Of a DNA stretch of 64,000 nucleotides, positions 47,916 to 60,244 are shown piece after piece. The stretch spans positions 64,170,899-64,234,898 of the forward strand of contig JARWIR010000001.1 of the NCBI GenBank assembly GCA_029959085.1. The letters run 5' to 3'. The notes under the pieces were generated by a model. The model did no database searches. It had not been told where the DNA came from and saw only the letters and a list, made by a program, of their open reading frames with translations. Each line of letters begins with the position of its first letter. Position 1 is the stretch's first letter. This stretch comes from Nemophila menziesii (Eukaryota > Streptophyta > Magnoliopsida > Boraginales > Hydrophyllaceae). A program made the translations under genes and the position numbers.

Positions 47916-47947
47916 GCGGTGCACCGTGAGATTCCACGGTACACCGC
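47916..47947. repeat. GC-rich hairpin in the Copia LTR
   Basis: Arms GCGGTGCACCGTG and CACGGTACACCGC pair at 12 of 13 positions around a 6-base loop. Another CGCGGTACAC word follows at 48009. Confidence 0.85.
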
Positions 47948-48127
47948 TGAAGCACGGATCATGTCCCTACCCCGTAAGAAGAGAGCATACCCTATACCAG
48001 AATAAAGTCGCGGTACACAGCAAAGAATCTTTTACTACTCAACAAAATGACAAATATTATATATTCTTTGGGGTTTTCTTCATAACCGTTAGACACAAAC
48101 CTTATGACTGCTGGAAGCAATTTTGAG

Positions 48128-48137
48128 CTATAAAATG
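48128..48137 (+). promoter_or_regulatory. TATA box of the Copia LTR
   Basis: CTATAAAATG, about 230 bp from the LTR start. Confidence 0.55.
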
Positions 48138-48825
48138 AAGGTCTTTCAAGTTTGCAACTACACCAAACATCCACAAATTTTTAAGAGCTTGAATTATTAT
48201 CATTCAAGAAGGTGTCAAGTGACATTCAAGTCAAATGAATCTTAAGCAAATCTATCAAGTTACATTCACTCTTGAGGAGTCGTCGAAAGAAGTTTCAAAG
48301 TATTATCTACTCAAGAGGAGAATAAAGCTCAAATTTCATATCCACTTTTTAGGAGTATTAGCAAAGTTTATTTCATCAATCAAACAATTGTTGTGTCCTC
48401 TTAAGTCCAGTATTTGTAATAGATAGATTGAAAAAGTATATGAGTATTGCGATTGCACAATAGTTTGCTTCGTGGTTTCGAAATGGTTGTAATAGGTATT
48501 GCGTTCTTAACTCAGTTAAGAGAGACAAAGAGATTTCTAAAAGAAATTGGAAATCTTAAGGTGGCTATCTTAGGTAGTGGAGTAAGGAAACCGAACCACT
48601 GTAAGTGATTGCGTACGTTCTTTCTCTTAACTCTTTACTTATTGTGTTTTAATTACTCTTCTTTCTTTTATATCAAACCTCTAGGCATACCTTGAATGAT
48701 CCCCTAAGTGTTTGATATATGGCCTTAGAGAAGTTTTCTTCAAACTTACAATTGTCCAAAAGATTTTAATTAGGCATTATTTATATTAGTATCCTATTTA
48801 CCCTCCCTCTTCTAGGACTTCCAAT

Positions 48826-48838
48826 TGGTATCGGAGCC
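48826..48838 (+). other. Primer-binding site (initiator Met tRNA type)
   Basis: TGGTATCGGAGCC, two bases after the LTR end, matches the usual Copia site TGGTATCAGAGC with one change. Confidence 0.85.
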
Positions 48839-48889
48839 TAACTCTATAGTGCAGCTTAATCGTTAGTAGAGTAAACAACATAGAAATTA

Positions 48890-49146
48890 ATCTTTTGGAA
48901 GAGAATTATTCTACAAGACCTCCACTTTTTGAAGGTACTTATTATTTCTCTTGGAGAAGAAGAATGGAGGAGTTTGTAGAACTCAAAGATCGCTAGCTTT
49001 GAAGAATCATTGTGGGAGGTCCATTTGTGCCATACAAATAAAAAATAAATAAAGGTCGAGTTCGTGTGCTAACTCAAGAGGTGAAGTAAGACGATGTACT
49101 TACCGGAGATGAAAAGGCTAAACTCACCCAAAGATCTAAAGCCATG
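48890..49146 (+). pseudogene. Copia gag, N-terminal fragment
   Basis: The frame reads ENYSTRPPLFEGTYYFSWRR, then RMEEFVELKDR, stop, then RIIVGGPFVP, and farther on DEKAKLTQRSKAM. This is the start of the UBN2-type Copia gag (RPPLF-G-NY-W---M--, W-II--GP-P, KA--N-KA). Stops are present. It is cut at the LTR end of element A at 49147. The rest of the Copia element should lie beyond the right edge of the window. Confidence 0.7.
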
Positions 49147-50705
49147 TGGTGGTCCTTTGTGTGTTCTAAAATAAATGCAAAAGTAATCGAACCACAACCA
49201 CAAGTGTACGGTTGTCCCAAGTAGTAATAAGTGATTCTAGGATCGTTCGCAAGGACGGTTTGGTTAACTACAATGCTTATCGAATAATGAATGGTTGCAC
49301 TTTGGAACGCAAATAAAGATATAATGATTGATTGTTTGTTTTTATTATTTCTAAGTAATGAAAAACTAAATGGAAAATGCAATTAAATACTAAGACGCAA
49401 GTAAATAATTGTGAAACGCAAATATGAGAAGGTAGCACTTGAGAACGCAAAGGATCCTCCTAATCCTATTTCATAATCTATTCTGTTTAAGGGTTAGATC
49501 GGTCAATTACAATGGTCGGGATTCTAAATTCCTTATACCCCCGTCAGGGTGGACTATAAGGCTATCCTAGAGTGTCACTAGTCCCGTCAGGGTAAATATG
49601 ATCCACTTTTAGATGATTAAGTTAACTACCACATTGGCCCTAAAATTAGCTAAGTTCGTTAGAATCAATAGCTTCTATTTTAGATTGAATAAATATTTCC
49701 GTACCTAAACCCTCCGTCAGGATGATCCACACGCCACATATGTGGAATAGCCTAGATACTAACACCTGTTTTTAGTTCATGACTCTAAAAACAGTAAATA
49801 TTCTCAATTTATCGAAAAGAGTAAAAGACACAATCTAGTTTAATTTAGCCAAATTCAGGCATAGAAATTCAATAGAATTGGGATTCACCCATAAAGCATT
49901 CTCAAGTACTAAAATGAAATTAGCTCATACTAATTAAAAAGAAAACTAAATTAAATGTAATGGAATTCATATTGTCTTACAAAATTAAATATAAAGAAAA
50001 CCTAATTTCCGGAATTGGAATGGCTGAGAACGGAGATATAGACCCTCTCTAGCTCTTGACAACTTCTTCTTTCTTCCTTCTGTTGCTTCTCTCTGATGTT
50101 TTAATTTGTAAAGAATGAATCGTGTAAAAATAGAAGTCAAAGTCTCCTTTTATATGTGGAAAAACGGATTAGGGCTTGGACTTAAGAATAAATCACTAAT
50201 TAAATGTCCACGCCCAAATTCTAAGCCCAAAATCCCGTAACTGCTGCACCACCTTCACTAAAACGGCTCTAGCCGCTTCGTTATAACTCCGATTGACTGA
50301 AATCACTTGCTAAAGTTCCGTAACTCGATAAGGAATCTAATCTCTTCAAGGGTCAGCGGCTAAATCATCTCTTAAGCGCCTCGAAATCAGCAATCTTTGG
50401 CCTGTTTTCCAGATTTGCAGCTCTAAAATCAAATCCTTTCGGGATTATCTTCAAGTCTTGACTCCATATCACGATCTATGACTCTCTCATCGGATTCCAT
50501 TCCTAGCTAATATTCAAAACCTACAAACTTTGCACTAAAATACACAAGATTACGCGCAAAAGTTTAATAAATCAAAAATACTAGAAATAAAATAGGAATT
50601 CCGGATTATTGCATTTTTAACTCAAAAGTCTATCAAAATATTCAATTAAACAACAAAAATGATGTCTCCCAAGGGTCGAAAATAAGAAAAATTAGGGAGA
50701 CATCA
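49147..50705 (-). repeat. 3' LTR of Athila-like element A
   Basis: Read on the minus strand it starts TGATGTCTCC (50705) just after the purine-rich tract GAGTTGGGGGTCT and ends CACCA at the Copia gag junction: 1559 bp, with 5-bp inverted ends TGATG/CACCA. It holds a TATA-like CATATAAAAGG (minus, about 50155) and three CCGTCAGG words near 49543, 49583 and 49725. Confidence 0.75.
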
Positions 50706-52169
50706 AGACCCCCAACTCAAACCTTAGTCGTCCCGACAAAGTAAAACAAAACAAATCAAAGGGGTAGAAGTAAACGTAAGAACAAATAGAAGCTAGTAAA
50801 TACACCTAAAGCAATTCTTAAGATAAATCTCATATAGCAAAACTCTAGGAACTAATATATACATACACTTATCATACAAAATCGAACATAAATAATCTCA
50901 ATCATAAAATTAAAGTTGCAATGCTTGAAGGTTACACTTGTACTCATCTCTGTATGATGGCTATAGGGTGGTCATTAATCCTAACTTGCTTTGAACGCTC
51001 CACCTAGTATATTCCCTATCAACAGAATCATAAATTCACTATGCACTTAGGAATCACGAGGACTTTAAGGTTTTAATAATGGCTTAAGGACGGTGTGGAT
51101 GTATATTTGGTAAATTTGAAGTGAGCTTTTGGCTCTCTCCTCACTTACCATCAACAATGTCCTCAAGCTTGAGTTTACGCTAAAAAAATGTTCTCACTCA
51201 CCCATTTGACGCACTAATGTTGCGTCCCCATGTTAACCCAAGTAAAACTAAGATGATTTCCAAAAATATTCCACTTTGCCGGTTTATTTTATTCTTTCTT
51301 TTTATTTTCTTTTTCATTTTTTTTTGTACAAGATACCCATGACCCTTATTTTGATATGAAAGGTCATGTTTCTTATAATTTTTTTCTTTTCTCTTTTTTT
51401 TTTTTTTTTTAAATCCCGGCAAAGGGTTACAAATAATAATATCATCTACATTTTTGTGCCTCAATATAAACACATATAAATCCCACCCAATGAATTTCCC
51501 AAATGTGGACCCTCCACCCCAAACTCAAGCTCGAGACACGTCTCAGGGTTGTGATTCAAGTGCGGGTCATTTGGTCATGCCTAATAATCTAAAGGATAAT
51601 GGGCTTATATCGTGGCTGCAAAAGAAAAGGCTTAAGGCTCAAACTTGGGCTAAGACGGATAAAATTTATAATAAGGGATAGCAAGCTAAAAGGCTTCAAA
51701 TGGCTAACAAAGAACTGCCCTTATCATTTTCCTAAGTACATAGTTCGTTTTTTAGTTCATATCTAGGTGGGTTCTCTACTAATTAGGATTTCACGTTCTA
51801 CACACCAAACATATTCCTTAAGTACAAGCTTACTTCATTTGCATTGTTCATTAATTTTTCCTATTAATTACCTATGTTCGCATGCAATTCTAAATGCGTT
51901 TTATATTATTCCCTAAAGTCCACTATTTACTATCATTAATTCATCAAAAGTATGCTTAAAGGGACATTTAAAATCTTCTACAGTCAAACGCAACTCCGAA
52001 AATTATTTTATTGAAAGCAAATAAAGCATATAACACATAAAAACTGGGATGAGGCAACGAACCCCACCCCAAACTCAAAAATGAGCCGTGTGTCCCCACG
52101 ACTCGAAAAGATCAATGCAAGAAAATAAACTAAACTAAACTAAAACGCGGAAGGGATAGAAAACGTATC
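50706..52169 (-). other. 3' untranslated region of element A with polypurine tract
   Basis: About 1.46 kb without coding sequence, conserved in patches with B and X. Examples are the stretch around GTGAGCTTTTGGCTCTCTCC (51121), and CCCACCCCAAACTCAAAA followed by CCCCACGACTCGAAAAG. The polypurine tract adjoins the LTR. Confidence 0.65.
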
Positions 52170-53493
52170 TCAACCAGCGCGTGGCTGGTCATCGGTGTTG
52201 CGTCCCTGAACTTTCTCCTTCGTAAGTAAGCCATAGGTGGCGTGTTGAATTGTGCTCACCCTCATTAACATGTTTCGGAGAAGTTCTAGCTCTTTTGTAA
52301 CGTTTCCCAAAGACGCAATCATCTTCACTTGATTCTCTTCTAACACCTTTACTTTCGCTACCAACTCGCTATCGGTATGCATCTTCTTCTTTGGAGGAGC
52401 TCTAGGAGTTCGTACTGCTCTTAACACTTCATCATGAATATTCTGGACCAAAGCTATACCCATGTTCTCACCAACTACAACACGGTCAATCTCTGCGTCT
52501 TTACGCGGAACTTTTGTGTCTAAGCACAAAGTAGTGACGGTACAAGGAAATTCGATATTTTGTTGCGAAGTTGGAATTCTAGCAAATTCCATGATGGTAT
52601 CATAAATTACGCGAGAAACATCCATAGGTTTCTCCTCAACAATACAAAAGATTCTCCTTCTTCACTTCCAATATGTGTTTAATTCCGAAGAAGGTAGGGA
52701 TTATGAAACGGGACCATACCTTAGCACACGGTAACAAATTACTACTATACATCTGTCCAGGATATCTCTCTCCTTCGGAAATTGGGCGGGCCCCATCAAC
52801 AAGCACTTTTCCCCAAAGGGATTCATAATCAAAAGAAGGTTCTTTAAGAGATTCTTGGAAAGGGCATAGTCCAGAAAAGTCGGGTAATTTTAACGATTTA
52901 CGAATAAGCTCAACGGAGAAAGGAACTACCTTTTTTCGAATCACAACTGCATCTTTGGAGAACGCGATTCCTTCATAAAAATCTCTGACCAAGGTAGGAA
53001 TATACTCAAGCTTCCTTTCTCTCAATTCTTTCCAACCCAATTTGTCACAAGTAATACCGTAATCTTTATACGCACTAGTCATAATACCCTTAGGAAAATT
53101 CATCTCCTCACCAAACTTCAAAAATTGAATTCGATCACGAACCTGAGTATCCCACGGAATGAAGGCTCTCTTTGGCTTTTGAGCCCATGTTTTCCTACGC
53201 GGAGGTTTCTGTTGTTGCACGGGTTCTTCGGGAACTTCTTGTTCTGATTCTTCCTCAAGTTCTTCCTCAACTTCTTCGTCATTTTCTTCATCACTTTCAT
53301 CAATTAATCTACTCTTTTTCGGATTAGCCTTACTTGGATTTTCCTTTCTTTTCGGAGCAATTGAGATTTGTTCAGTCTTTTTGGATCGCGAATCCGGAAT
53401 CTCAATTGCTTGGTCTGGGCTAGCTCCAACATTGTTCCTGTTTCTTGGTAATGTTCTTCGATAGTTACACATGGAAGCAGTTCTGTTAGTCAT
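52170..53493 (-). pseudogene. Athila-like ORF3 of element A, one frameshift
   Basis: The start MTNRTASMCNYRRTLPRN at 53493 runs 285 codons to 52636. The same protein continues in another frame from about 52650 to 52170, so one base has been gained or lost near 52640. It contains a Glu-rich stretch (residues about 65-95), then PEEPVQQQKPPRRK, then a folded part (KELRERKLEYIPTLVRDFYE, SVELIRKSLKLPDFSGLCPF, WSRFIIPTFFGIKHILEVKK). This resembles the putative plant transposon protein domain often seen in Athila third ORFs. A basic patch and coiled coil (LVAKVKVLEENQVKMIASLG) end it. The function is not known; the position (after integrase) is that of env-like ORFs, but I saw no signal peptide or membrane segment. 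Confidence 0.7.
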
Positions 53494-53859
53494 CTCTTTT
53501 CACCCCAAACTCAAAACTTCAAGTAGTGAAAAAGCTAGAGAAAAGCTTAGAACTTTGATGTTTTGAGGCTTTAAACTTGAAGAATATGGTGGAATATGAG
53601 ATGGGTTAAGGTTAATTGAGAGGAATTGTGGAAGAATTGGGTTTAATTTCAAGGTTAGGAAGAAGGAATTTGTGGAGAAAAGATGAATTTTGGTGATGTT
53701 TTGGAGAATATATGAGTTGGTTGTGTGTTATTGTGATGAAAGAAGGCTTGATTTGATGACTTTATAGCTGTTTAATGATGATTTTCGGAGTAGGAGGCGG
53801 CAAGGATTCGGAATATGAGGTTAGCTTGGAAAAAGAGGCAAAAAACTAGGTTTAAGAAG

Positions 53860-54295
53860 CTCAAAACCGCCTCTCGCAACAGCGCACCGGCTAGCCAGCG
53901 GATTCGCCGGCATGCCGGTCGCGAGGGCGGCGATTTTTTTTTACTAAATTCGATTTTTTTTACCTCAGACGCAAGCACCTTGCTTCATTGCTGACGCAGT
54001 GATCAGAAACTTCCCCTTCCTTGGCCGGCTAGCCGGTCATCTGACCGGCATGCCGGCGAATGTCGCTGGCGCAATTCGAGACGCAACGACCTTGCGTCGT
54101 TGCTGACGCAATGGTCAGAAACTTCTTCGTCATCGGCCGGCTAGCCGGTCATCTGACCGGCATGCCGGCGGTTCTCGCTGGTGCAAATCGAGACGCAGCT
54201 ATGCTGCGTCATTGCTGACGCAGTGGTCAGAGAGTTGGGGTTCTTCAGCTCGTTTGGCCGGTATGCCGGCCAGCTCGCCGGCTAGCCGGTCAAAC
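53860..54295. repeat. GC-rich palindromic tandem array in element A
   Basis: About three units of 112 bp. Each has a GACGCA...TGCGTC half, a TTGCTGACGCARTGGTCAGA phrase and a GCCGGC palindrome. The 34-base hairpins at 54024-54057 and 54136-54169 are identical: left arm GCCGGCTAGCCGGTCA, right arm TGACCGGCATGCCGGC, two-base loop. The composition contrasts strongly with the AT-rich surroundings. Confidence 0.9.
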
Positions 54296-54495
54296 CTGCT
54301 GTGGACTCCAAATTTTTTCGTTTTCTCATCGTTTTGACCCCAAACTCATGACCATTTTACCCCTGAAATCATCAAAAACAAACACCCTTCCTCATTTCTT
54401 AATAATAAACACTAAATTTAACGAAAATCAAACTAATTTACACTACGAAAATTGAAATACTTAAACTAATATACAAGAAATTGGCTTTTGTTTAA

Positions 54496-54512
54496 CGTCG
54501 TTAAGCTCGACG
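54496..54512 (-). other. Short hairpin after the integrase stop (element A)
   Basis: CGTCG, a seven-base loop, then CGACG, 16 bp past the pol frame. The equivalent in B at 61594-61612 pairs ACGTCT with AGACGT. Confidence 0.55.
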
Positions 54513-54527
54513 GGTTACCTCATGCTC

Positions 54528-56780
54528 CTAAGGAGCTTCGAGGAGGTACATGACCTCTCCGGGGTGTGGGTCCTTTGCACGATCGGTATCTTCACCTCCA
54601 TGATATATCTTTAAACGATGACCGTTCACCATGAATGTACGGTTTTCAAGTGGATGTTCTATCTCTATGGCTCCATGAGGTGTAACTTTGGTCACGATGT
54701 AAGGACCCGACCACTTCGATCTTAACTTACTCGGATAATTACTGCACTTTGAATTATATTTCAATACTCTTTGTCCCACTACAAAGTTCTTCTCTCGAAT
54801 CCGATTATCATGCCATCTCTTGGTATTTTCTTTGTAAAGTTTAGCGTTTTCATAAGCATGTAATCGAAATTCATCAAGCTCATTAAGTTTCATCATTCGA
54901 TTCTGACCAGCTAGAGTAGGATCTAAGTTTAATTTCGCAATAGCCCAATATGCACCCATTTCAAGCTCAAGAGGTCAGTGACAAGCCTTACCATATACCA
55001 TTCAATACGGAGATGCACCAACTGGAGTTTTGAACGCAGTACGATAGGCCCATAATGCATCATCTAATTTCATTGACCAATCTTTTCTAGTAGGACCAAC
55101 GGTTTTCTCTAAAATAGATTTTACCTCACGATTTGAGACTTCGGCTTGACCATTGGATTGGGGATGATAAGCGGTAGATACACGATGTCTCGCCCCATAC
55201 TTCTCTAAGACTGTCTTCAAATACCTATTAACGAAATGAGTACCTCCATCGCTAATAATTACCCTCGGAGTGCATGTCTAGTGAAAATATGTGACTTCAA
55301 GAATTTAATCACCACTCGTGAATCATTGGTAGGTAAAGCCACCGCTTCTACCCACTTAGACACGTAATCAACAGCTAATAAAATGTAGAGGTTACCATTT
55401 GAAGGAACGAACGGACCCATAAAATCTATACCCCAAACATCAAATATTTCCACTTCTAATACATTATTACGTGGCATCTCATCCCTCTTGGATATGTTTC
55501 CGGTAAATTGACATCTTTCATATCGTTTAACATATTCATGACAATCTTTCATAATAGAAGGCCAGTAAAAACCAGATTGTAATACCTTAGCAGCAGTTCG
55601 ATCTCCTTTAAAATGTCCACCATAAGGTGAATCGTGACACCCAGCTTTAATCGCCTCAATTTCTTCCTTGGCTACACATCATCTCACCATTTGATCAGCA
55701 CACACTTTGTAGAAGAAAGGATCCTCCCAAAAGAATTGTCTTGCACGGTGAGCTAATCTTTTTCTCTCTTGATAAGTTGAACCTTCAGGAAAAGAACCAC
55801 TTACCACTAAATTCGCAATATCTGCATACCAAGGAGCTTCGTAATCACGAACAACAAATAAATTCTCATCAGGAAATTCTTCTCTAACTGCTTCAGTACC
55901 ACTATTCATTTTTGAACCTTCAAGACGTGATAGATGATCTGCAACCTGATTCTCACACCCCTTTCTATCCTTGATCTCTAAATCGAACTCTTGAAGCAAT
56001 AAAACCCATCTGATTAACCTCAGTTTAGCCTCCTTCTTCTCCATAAGATATCGAATCGCTGAATGATCTGTATAAACAATAACTTTCGCTCCAAGAAGAT
56101 AAGAGTGAAATTTATCAAATGAATACACAACTGCTAGCAACTCTTTTTCTGTAACTGTATAATTAACTTGAGCACCATTAAAAGTTTTACTAGCATAGTA
56201 AATCGAATGAAAAACTTTCTCTTTTCTTTGTTCTAATACAGCTCCCATACACAAATTACTCGCATCACACATGACCTCAAACGGTAAACTCCAATCTGGA
56301 GGTAATACTATAGGAGCGGAAATAAGCTTTTCTTTGATTGCTTTGAAGGCCGCTAAACAAGCTTCATCAAAAAGGAATTTGGAGTCCTTTTCGAGTAAGT
56401 TGCATAACGGTTTAGCAATCTTAGAGAAGTCTTTAATAAAACGCCTATAAAAGCCAGCATGGCCAAGAAAACTTCTTACCCCTTTAACAGAAAAAGGAGG
56501 GGGAAGAGTTTTAATTACCTCTATCTTTGCTCTATCGACTTCTAATCTAGCACTCGAAACTTTGTGACCCAGAACAATACCTTCGCGAATGATGAAATGA
56601 CACTTCTCCCAGTTTAAGACCAAATCTGTTTCTTTGCATCTGATTAACACTTTCTCCAAGTTATCTAAACATTTATCGAAATCATCACCAAACACGGAGA
56701 AATCGTCCATAACGACTTCAAGAAAATTATCGATCATATCCCAGAAGATGGCCATCATACATCATTGAAAGGTAGCAGGA
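54528..56780 (-). pseudogene. Athila-like pol of element A: RT (C-terminal part), RNase H, integrase
   Basis: From 56780 leftward: RT catalytic [12 protein letters not shown], the block [20 protein letters not shown] and [20 protein letters not shown] (typical Athila), then RNase H ([28 protein letters not shown]). Next come the integrase HHCC part ([20 protein letters not shown]), the core ([32 protein letters not shown]) and a C-terminal domain ([20 protein letters not shown]). Breaks include a TGA where B has AGA (about 55681), a frameshift at about 55255 and another near 54965. The RT N-terminus is separated by the insertion of element B at 56781, so the first RT motifs should lie beyond the window. 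Confidence 0.85.
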
Positions 56781-58272
56781 TGGTGGGGCCTAGGGTGTGA
56801 TAAAATATGATATAAATAAAGTGCAGATAAACACCCTAGACTGACACGGTTCCGCAAGTATACAGATCGTATGCAAGTTTTAGTTAAATGATTAAGATTC
56901 GTTCCGCAGAGACTACGAAGGTTAGTGGAATCTTATGCAAATATCAAGTGTAAATAATTAAAGCCAGAACAACTAAACGCAAATAAAAGTAAAGATAAAT
57001 AGATTTTTGTTTGATTTTCTAATTAACTAAATTAAAACTAAGAATTTAAAAGACAGAAAATTAATACGGAAGAGAAGTAATATGAGAATATAGCTTGAGT
57101 CACTAGCATGTAATCCCCACTAGTTTTGCCGTTCTAAACATGTAAGGGTGAATTATGTAGTATTTCAATAATCGGTTCCAATTCGCTAGGTAGTTTTCAA
57201 TAGGATTTACCTGTGTCAATAAGGCTTCCTAAGCAAACCTTTCCTGTAATTGGTAAATAGTCACAAGAACTAAACCATAGTGATTATCTAGTTAGGTTGA
57301 TTTGTCAGATCTAAACCGAATACTAGACGTTATGTGCTAAACATGTAATTAAACACCGTTGTCAATGGTGACCTAACTACTAGATGGTAATTCTATATGG
57401 CTGCAGTCCATAAGAACACAGAATATAAACCCAAACACATAAACAGAGAATAAAAACTATAATTCAATTTAAAACATTAAGTTCCCAAATTAGATAGATG
57501 TCGATCAAAAACTAGGGTTCATACATATACGCTAAAACTCAAGCTAAAGAAATTTAGTTCATGAAAGAAAAGAAAGAAATTACAAATTTAAAGGTATAAG
57601 AAGACATAGTGATGAACAGCCCCTTCCAGACTTCTCTCTTGTGTTGTAAGCTTCCTCTTGGTTTAAGGTTTCACCAAGGATGATTTAAGAGTGATAAGAG
57701 GCTGTATTTATAGTGTACAGGTTGACCTAATTCGTTTCTTGGAGATGAGGTTAAGTAATGGACTCCAAGCCCAACTCAAATTCGTATGGATAATTACTGC
57801 TGAACTGTTTTGAGTATATCTTCTTCGTTATTGGTCGGTTTTTGCTCCATAATATACCAAAAGAATCCTCATCGAATTATCTACGTCCCTATGAAGGGAA
57901 ACTACCAAAATCAGCTTCCTTGTAGGAGTTATCACCACTGCTTTAGGCGTTGCTGCAGAAATTCAGATTTAGGCAGCTTTTCCTTTTCCATGTTTTTAGC
58001 CTTTGTTACCTTTATCTCCAATTTCCATGTAAATCTCTTTCCATAAGTTGTTGTCTTTGACTTGGACTCTAATTAATCTCCATAATTATCTTTAAAGCTT
58101 CACACTAAATAAACAATTAAACCCAATATGCTCTAAAAATATTATGTTACTAAATCAAGACTCAAAATAGGAAAGTGCACTAAACTAAGCTCAAATCAAC
58201 CTATAAACTAATAAATAAGCCTAAAATGATGTCTCAGAAGTATATTTTATTATCACAAATGAGGAGACATCA
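56781..58272 (-). repeat. 3' LTR of Athila-like element B
   Basis: On the minus strand it runs from TGATGTCTCC (58272), after the tract GAGTTGGGGGTCT, to CACCA at 56781, where it joins the RT of element A: 1492 bp. A TATA box CTATAAATAC lies near 57712 (minus). It resembles LTR A only in patches, such as CGCAAGTATACAG against CACAAGTGTACGG, so A and B are different subtypes. Confidence 0.8.
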
Positions 58273-59778
58273 AGACCCCCAACTCAAAGTTGTATCGTCC
58301 CGATACAATAAAAGTAAAGAACAGTAGGGTAGCAAATAAACAAGAAGAAGTCGGAGGAGAATAAGAACAGAATATAATGAATGATCCTAGAGCAAAATAT
58401 CTAAAAAGTCTCATGTAGTAATGCTCAAGAAATAATGCACAAATATGCTTAATATACATGTAATCAACAATCCAGAAATTCAATTCCAGATTTATTTCGC
58501 AATGCCAGAAGGAGATAATGATAACTTAGTTCAGGTTAATGGTCCACTCACCTATTTACCTAATAGCTCAATTTTTTCTCCATCTAGTCGTTAGAAATCC
58601 TAAGGTCTTGGGTTATAACGTGGCTTAAGGACGGGTGTGGTATGTTTGGATAATGAAAAGTGAGCTTTTGGCTCTCTCCTCACTAGCCATCAACGAATCG
58701 CCCTAGAGCTTGAGTTTTCACTCGAAGATGTTCTCACTCAACCCAATTGATTGATGCTTTTGATGTGCATCCCCAATAAATCCCAAATAAAACCTTTGAT
58801 GCTATAAAATCCACTTTGCCGGTCCGAATATATATTTTCTTTTAAAATCAATTTTTTATTTTGTATAGCTATGATTCTCTTTTTGATGTTGAGATATCAC
58901 ACTATTTTCTTTATATATATATTCTTTTTATTCCCTTGTTGGCAAAATTTAGCTCGTAGCTTCTTTTTCATTCACTATTACCCCGACAAAGGGTTACAAT
59001 AATAACACTTTCATCATCAATAAAATCACAAATATAATTCCCAAAACCCAATGTTCCCTAATGATGAAACCCTCCACCCCAAACTCAAGCTCTAAAACGA
59101 GTTGTCTCAGGTTTTGCGATTCGAGTGCGGGTCATATAGATAAGTCCTACAAACTAAGGGTATGGATTATAATGTGTTTCAATAAAAAGGCTTTAGAAAG
59201 GCTCAGAGGGGCTAAGATGGATAAATAATAACAAATATCAAATAAAAGGGTGAGAAAGTATAAAAAGGCTTCAAGTGTTTTAATCATGAAAGAACTGCCT
59301 TAGTCATTTTCCTAACTACCGGATTTCGTTACGTTTTCATTATTAGTTCATAGAAAAGTGGGTTTTCAACTAATTTCAAACCTCACGTTCTACACACCAA
59401 ATAACTCTCCCTAAGTTTCAACGTATCTTCTTAGCATTGCTCATTAACTTTCCTATCCTTTATTTCCTGTTTTCATACATGCATTTAAACAAATTTGTTG
59501 CATCTTTCAAAAACATACTACTCACTATCATTGAACTAATAAAATCATGCTCAAATAAGTCCATTCAAAGATATTCAATGCCTTAATTCAACCTAAAAAT
59601 TTTAAATTTTATGCAAAAACGAAAAGAAGATGAGGACAACGAATCCCCACCCCCAACTCAAAAGTGAGCTGTGTCCCCACGACTCGAAAAAGACTCAGGA
59701 ATGACATAAAATTTAAAATTAAAAACTAACTAAACTACCTAATGCATACAAGTTAGTAAGAAAAATTAGAATGACTTA
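58273..59778 (-). other. 3' untranslated region of element B
   Basis: Non-coding, about 1.5 kb, with conserved patches shared with A and X and a polypurine tract next to the LTR. A CCACTTTGCCGG phrase occurs at 58810 as in A (51271). Confidence 0.6.
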
Positions 59779-60244
59779 CCTGGCTGGCCATAGAGATCCA
59801 TTATATCCTCCTCCTCTTCCGAAGCAGAGGGGTCAGTATAACTATCAATATCCCTTTCCAAGGTAAAATCGTCGAACTGTGATTGCATCTGTAGGACTTC
59901 TGTCCAAAGTTCTCTGTTATCTTCTTGTAATCTTTCGATTTCATTTTGTAATTTGAGAGCCCAAGGGGAAGATCATGAACAATTTAAGAGGAATAAGTAG
60001 AAGAACCTTGGTCTTGAATTTTTATCTTCTTCAACGGCCTCCTTGATGGTATGGACATTCTAGCAGTTAACTTCTTTGGTAGTGGTTGTGCTGGTACCTT
60101 TTCTTTTGATTCCTCAGTAGCCTCATCAATGGTGATAGGCTTTTCAATGGTGGCCCCAGGCAATTTCTTATTCTTCCCAAGGATAGAGCACTTTCTCTTG
60201 TATTCCATAGCTTCAGATCTGTTAGTCATGCTTGATTTACCCAC
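59779..60244 (-). pseudogene. Short ORF3 of element B
   Basis: The frame MGKSSMTNRSEAMEYKRK, then IEKPITIDEATEESKEK and RRPLKKIKIQ, runs 86 codons from 60244. The MTNRSEAM at 60229 aligns with the MTNRTASM start in A. After a stop and shift near 59970 comes a coiled coil (LKLQNEIERLQEDNRELWTE) and an acidic tail (DPSASEEEEDIMDLYGQP). The central domain of A (about 200 residues) is absent. Either B carries a shortened version or the middle was deleted. Confidence 0.6.

Larger units (their letters stand above)
47898..48823 (+). repeat. Ty1/Copia 5' LTR
   Basis: It begins TGTGACAAAA and ends GGACTTCCA, directly before a methionine-initiator-type primer-binding site. A TATA-like CTATAAAATG lies at 48128. 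Length is about 926 bp. The left boundary is chosen on the TG start only; the matching 3' LTR is outside the window. Confidence 0.65.
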
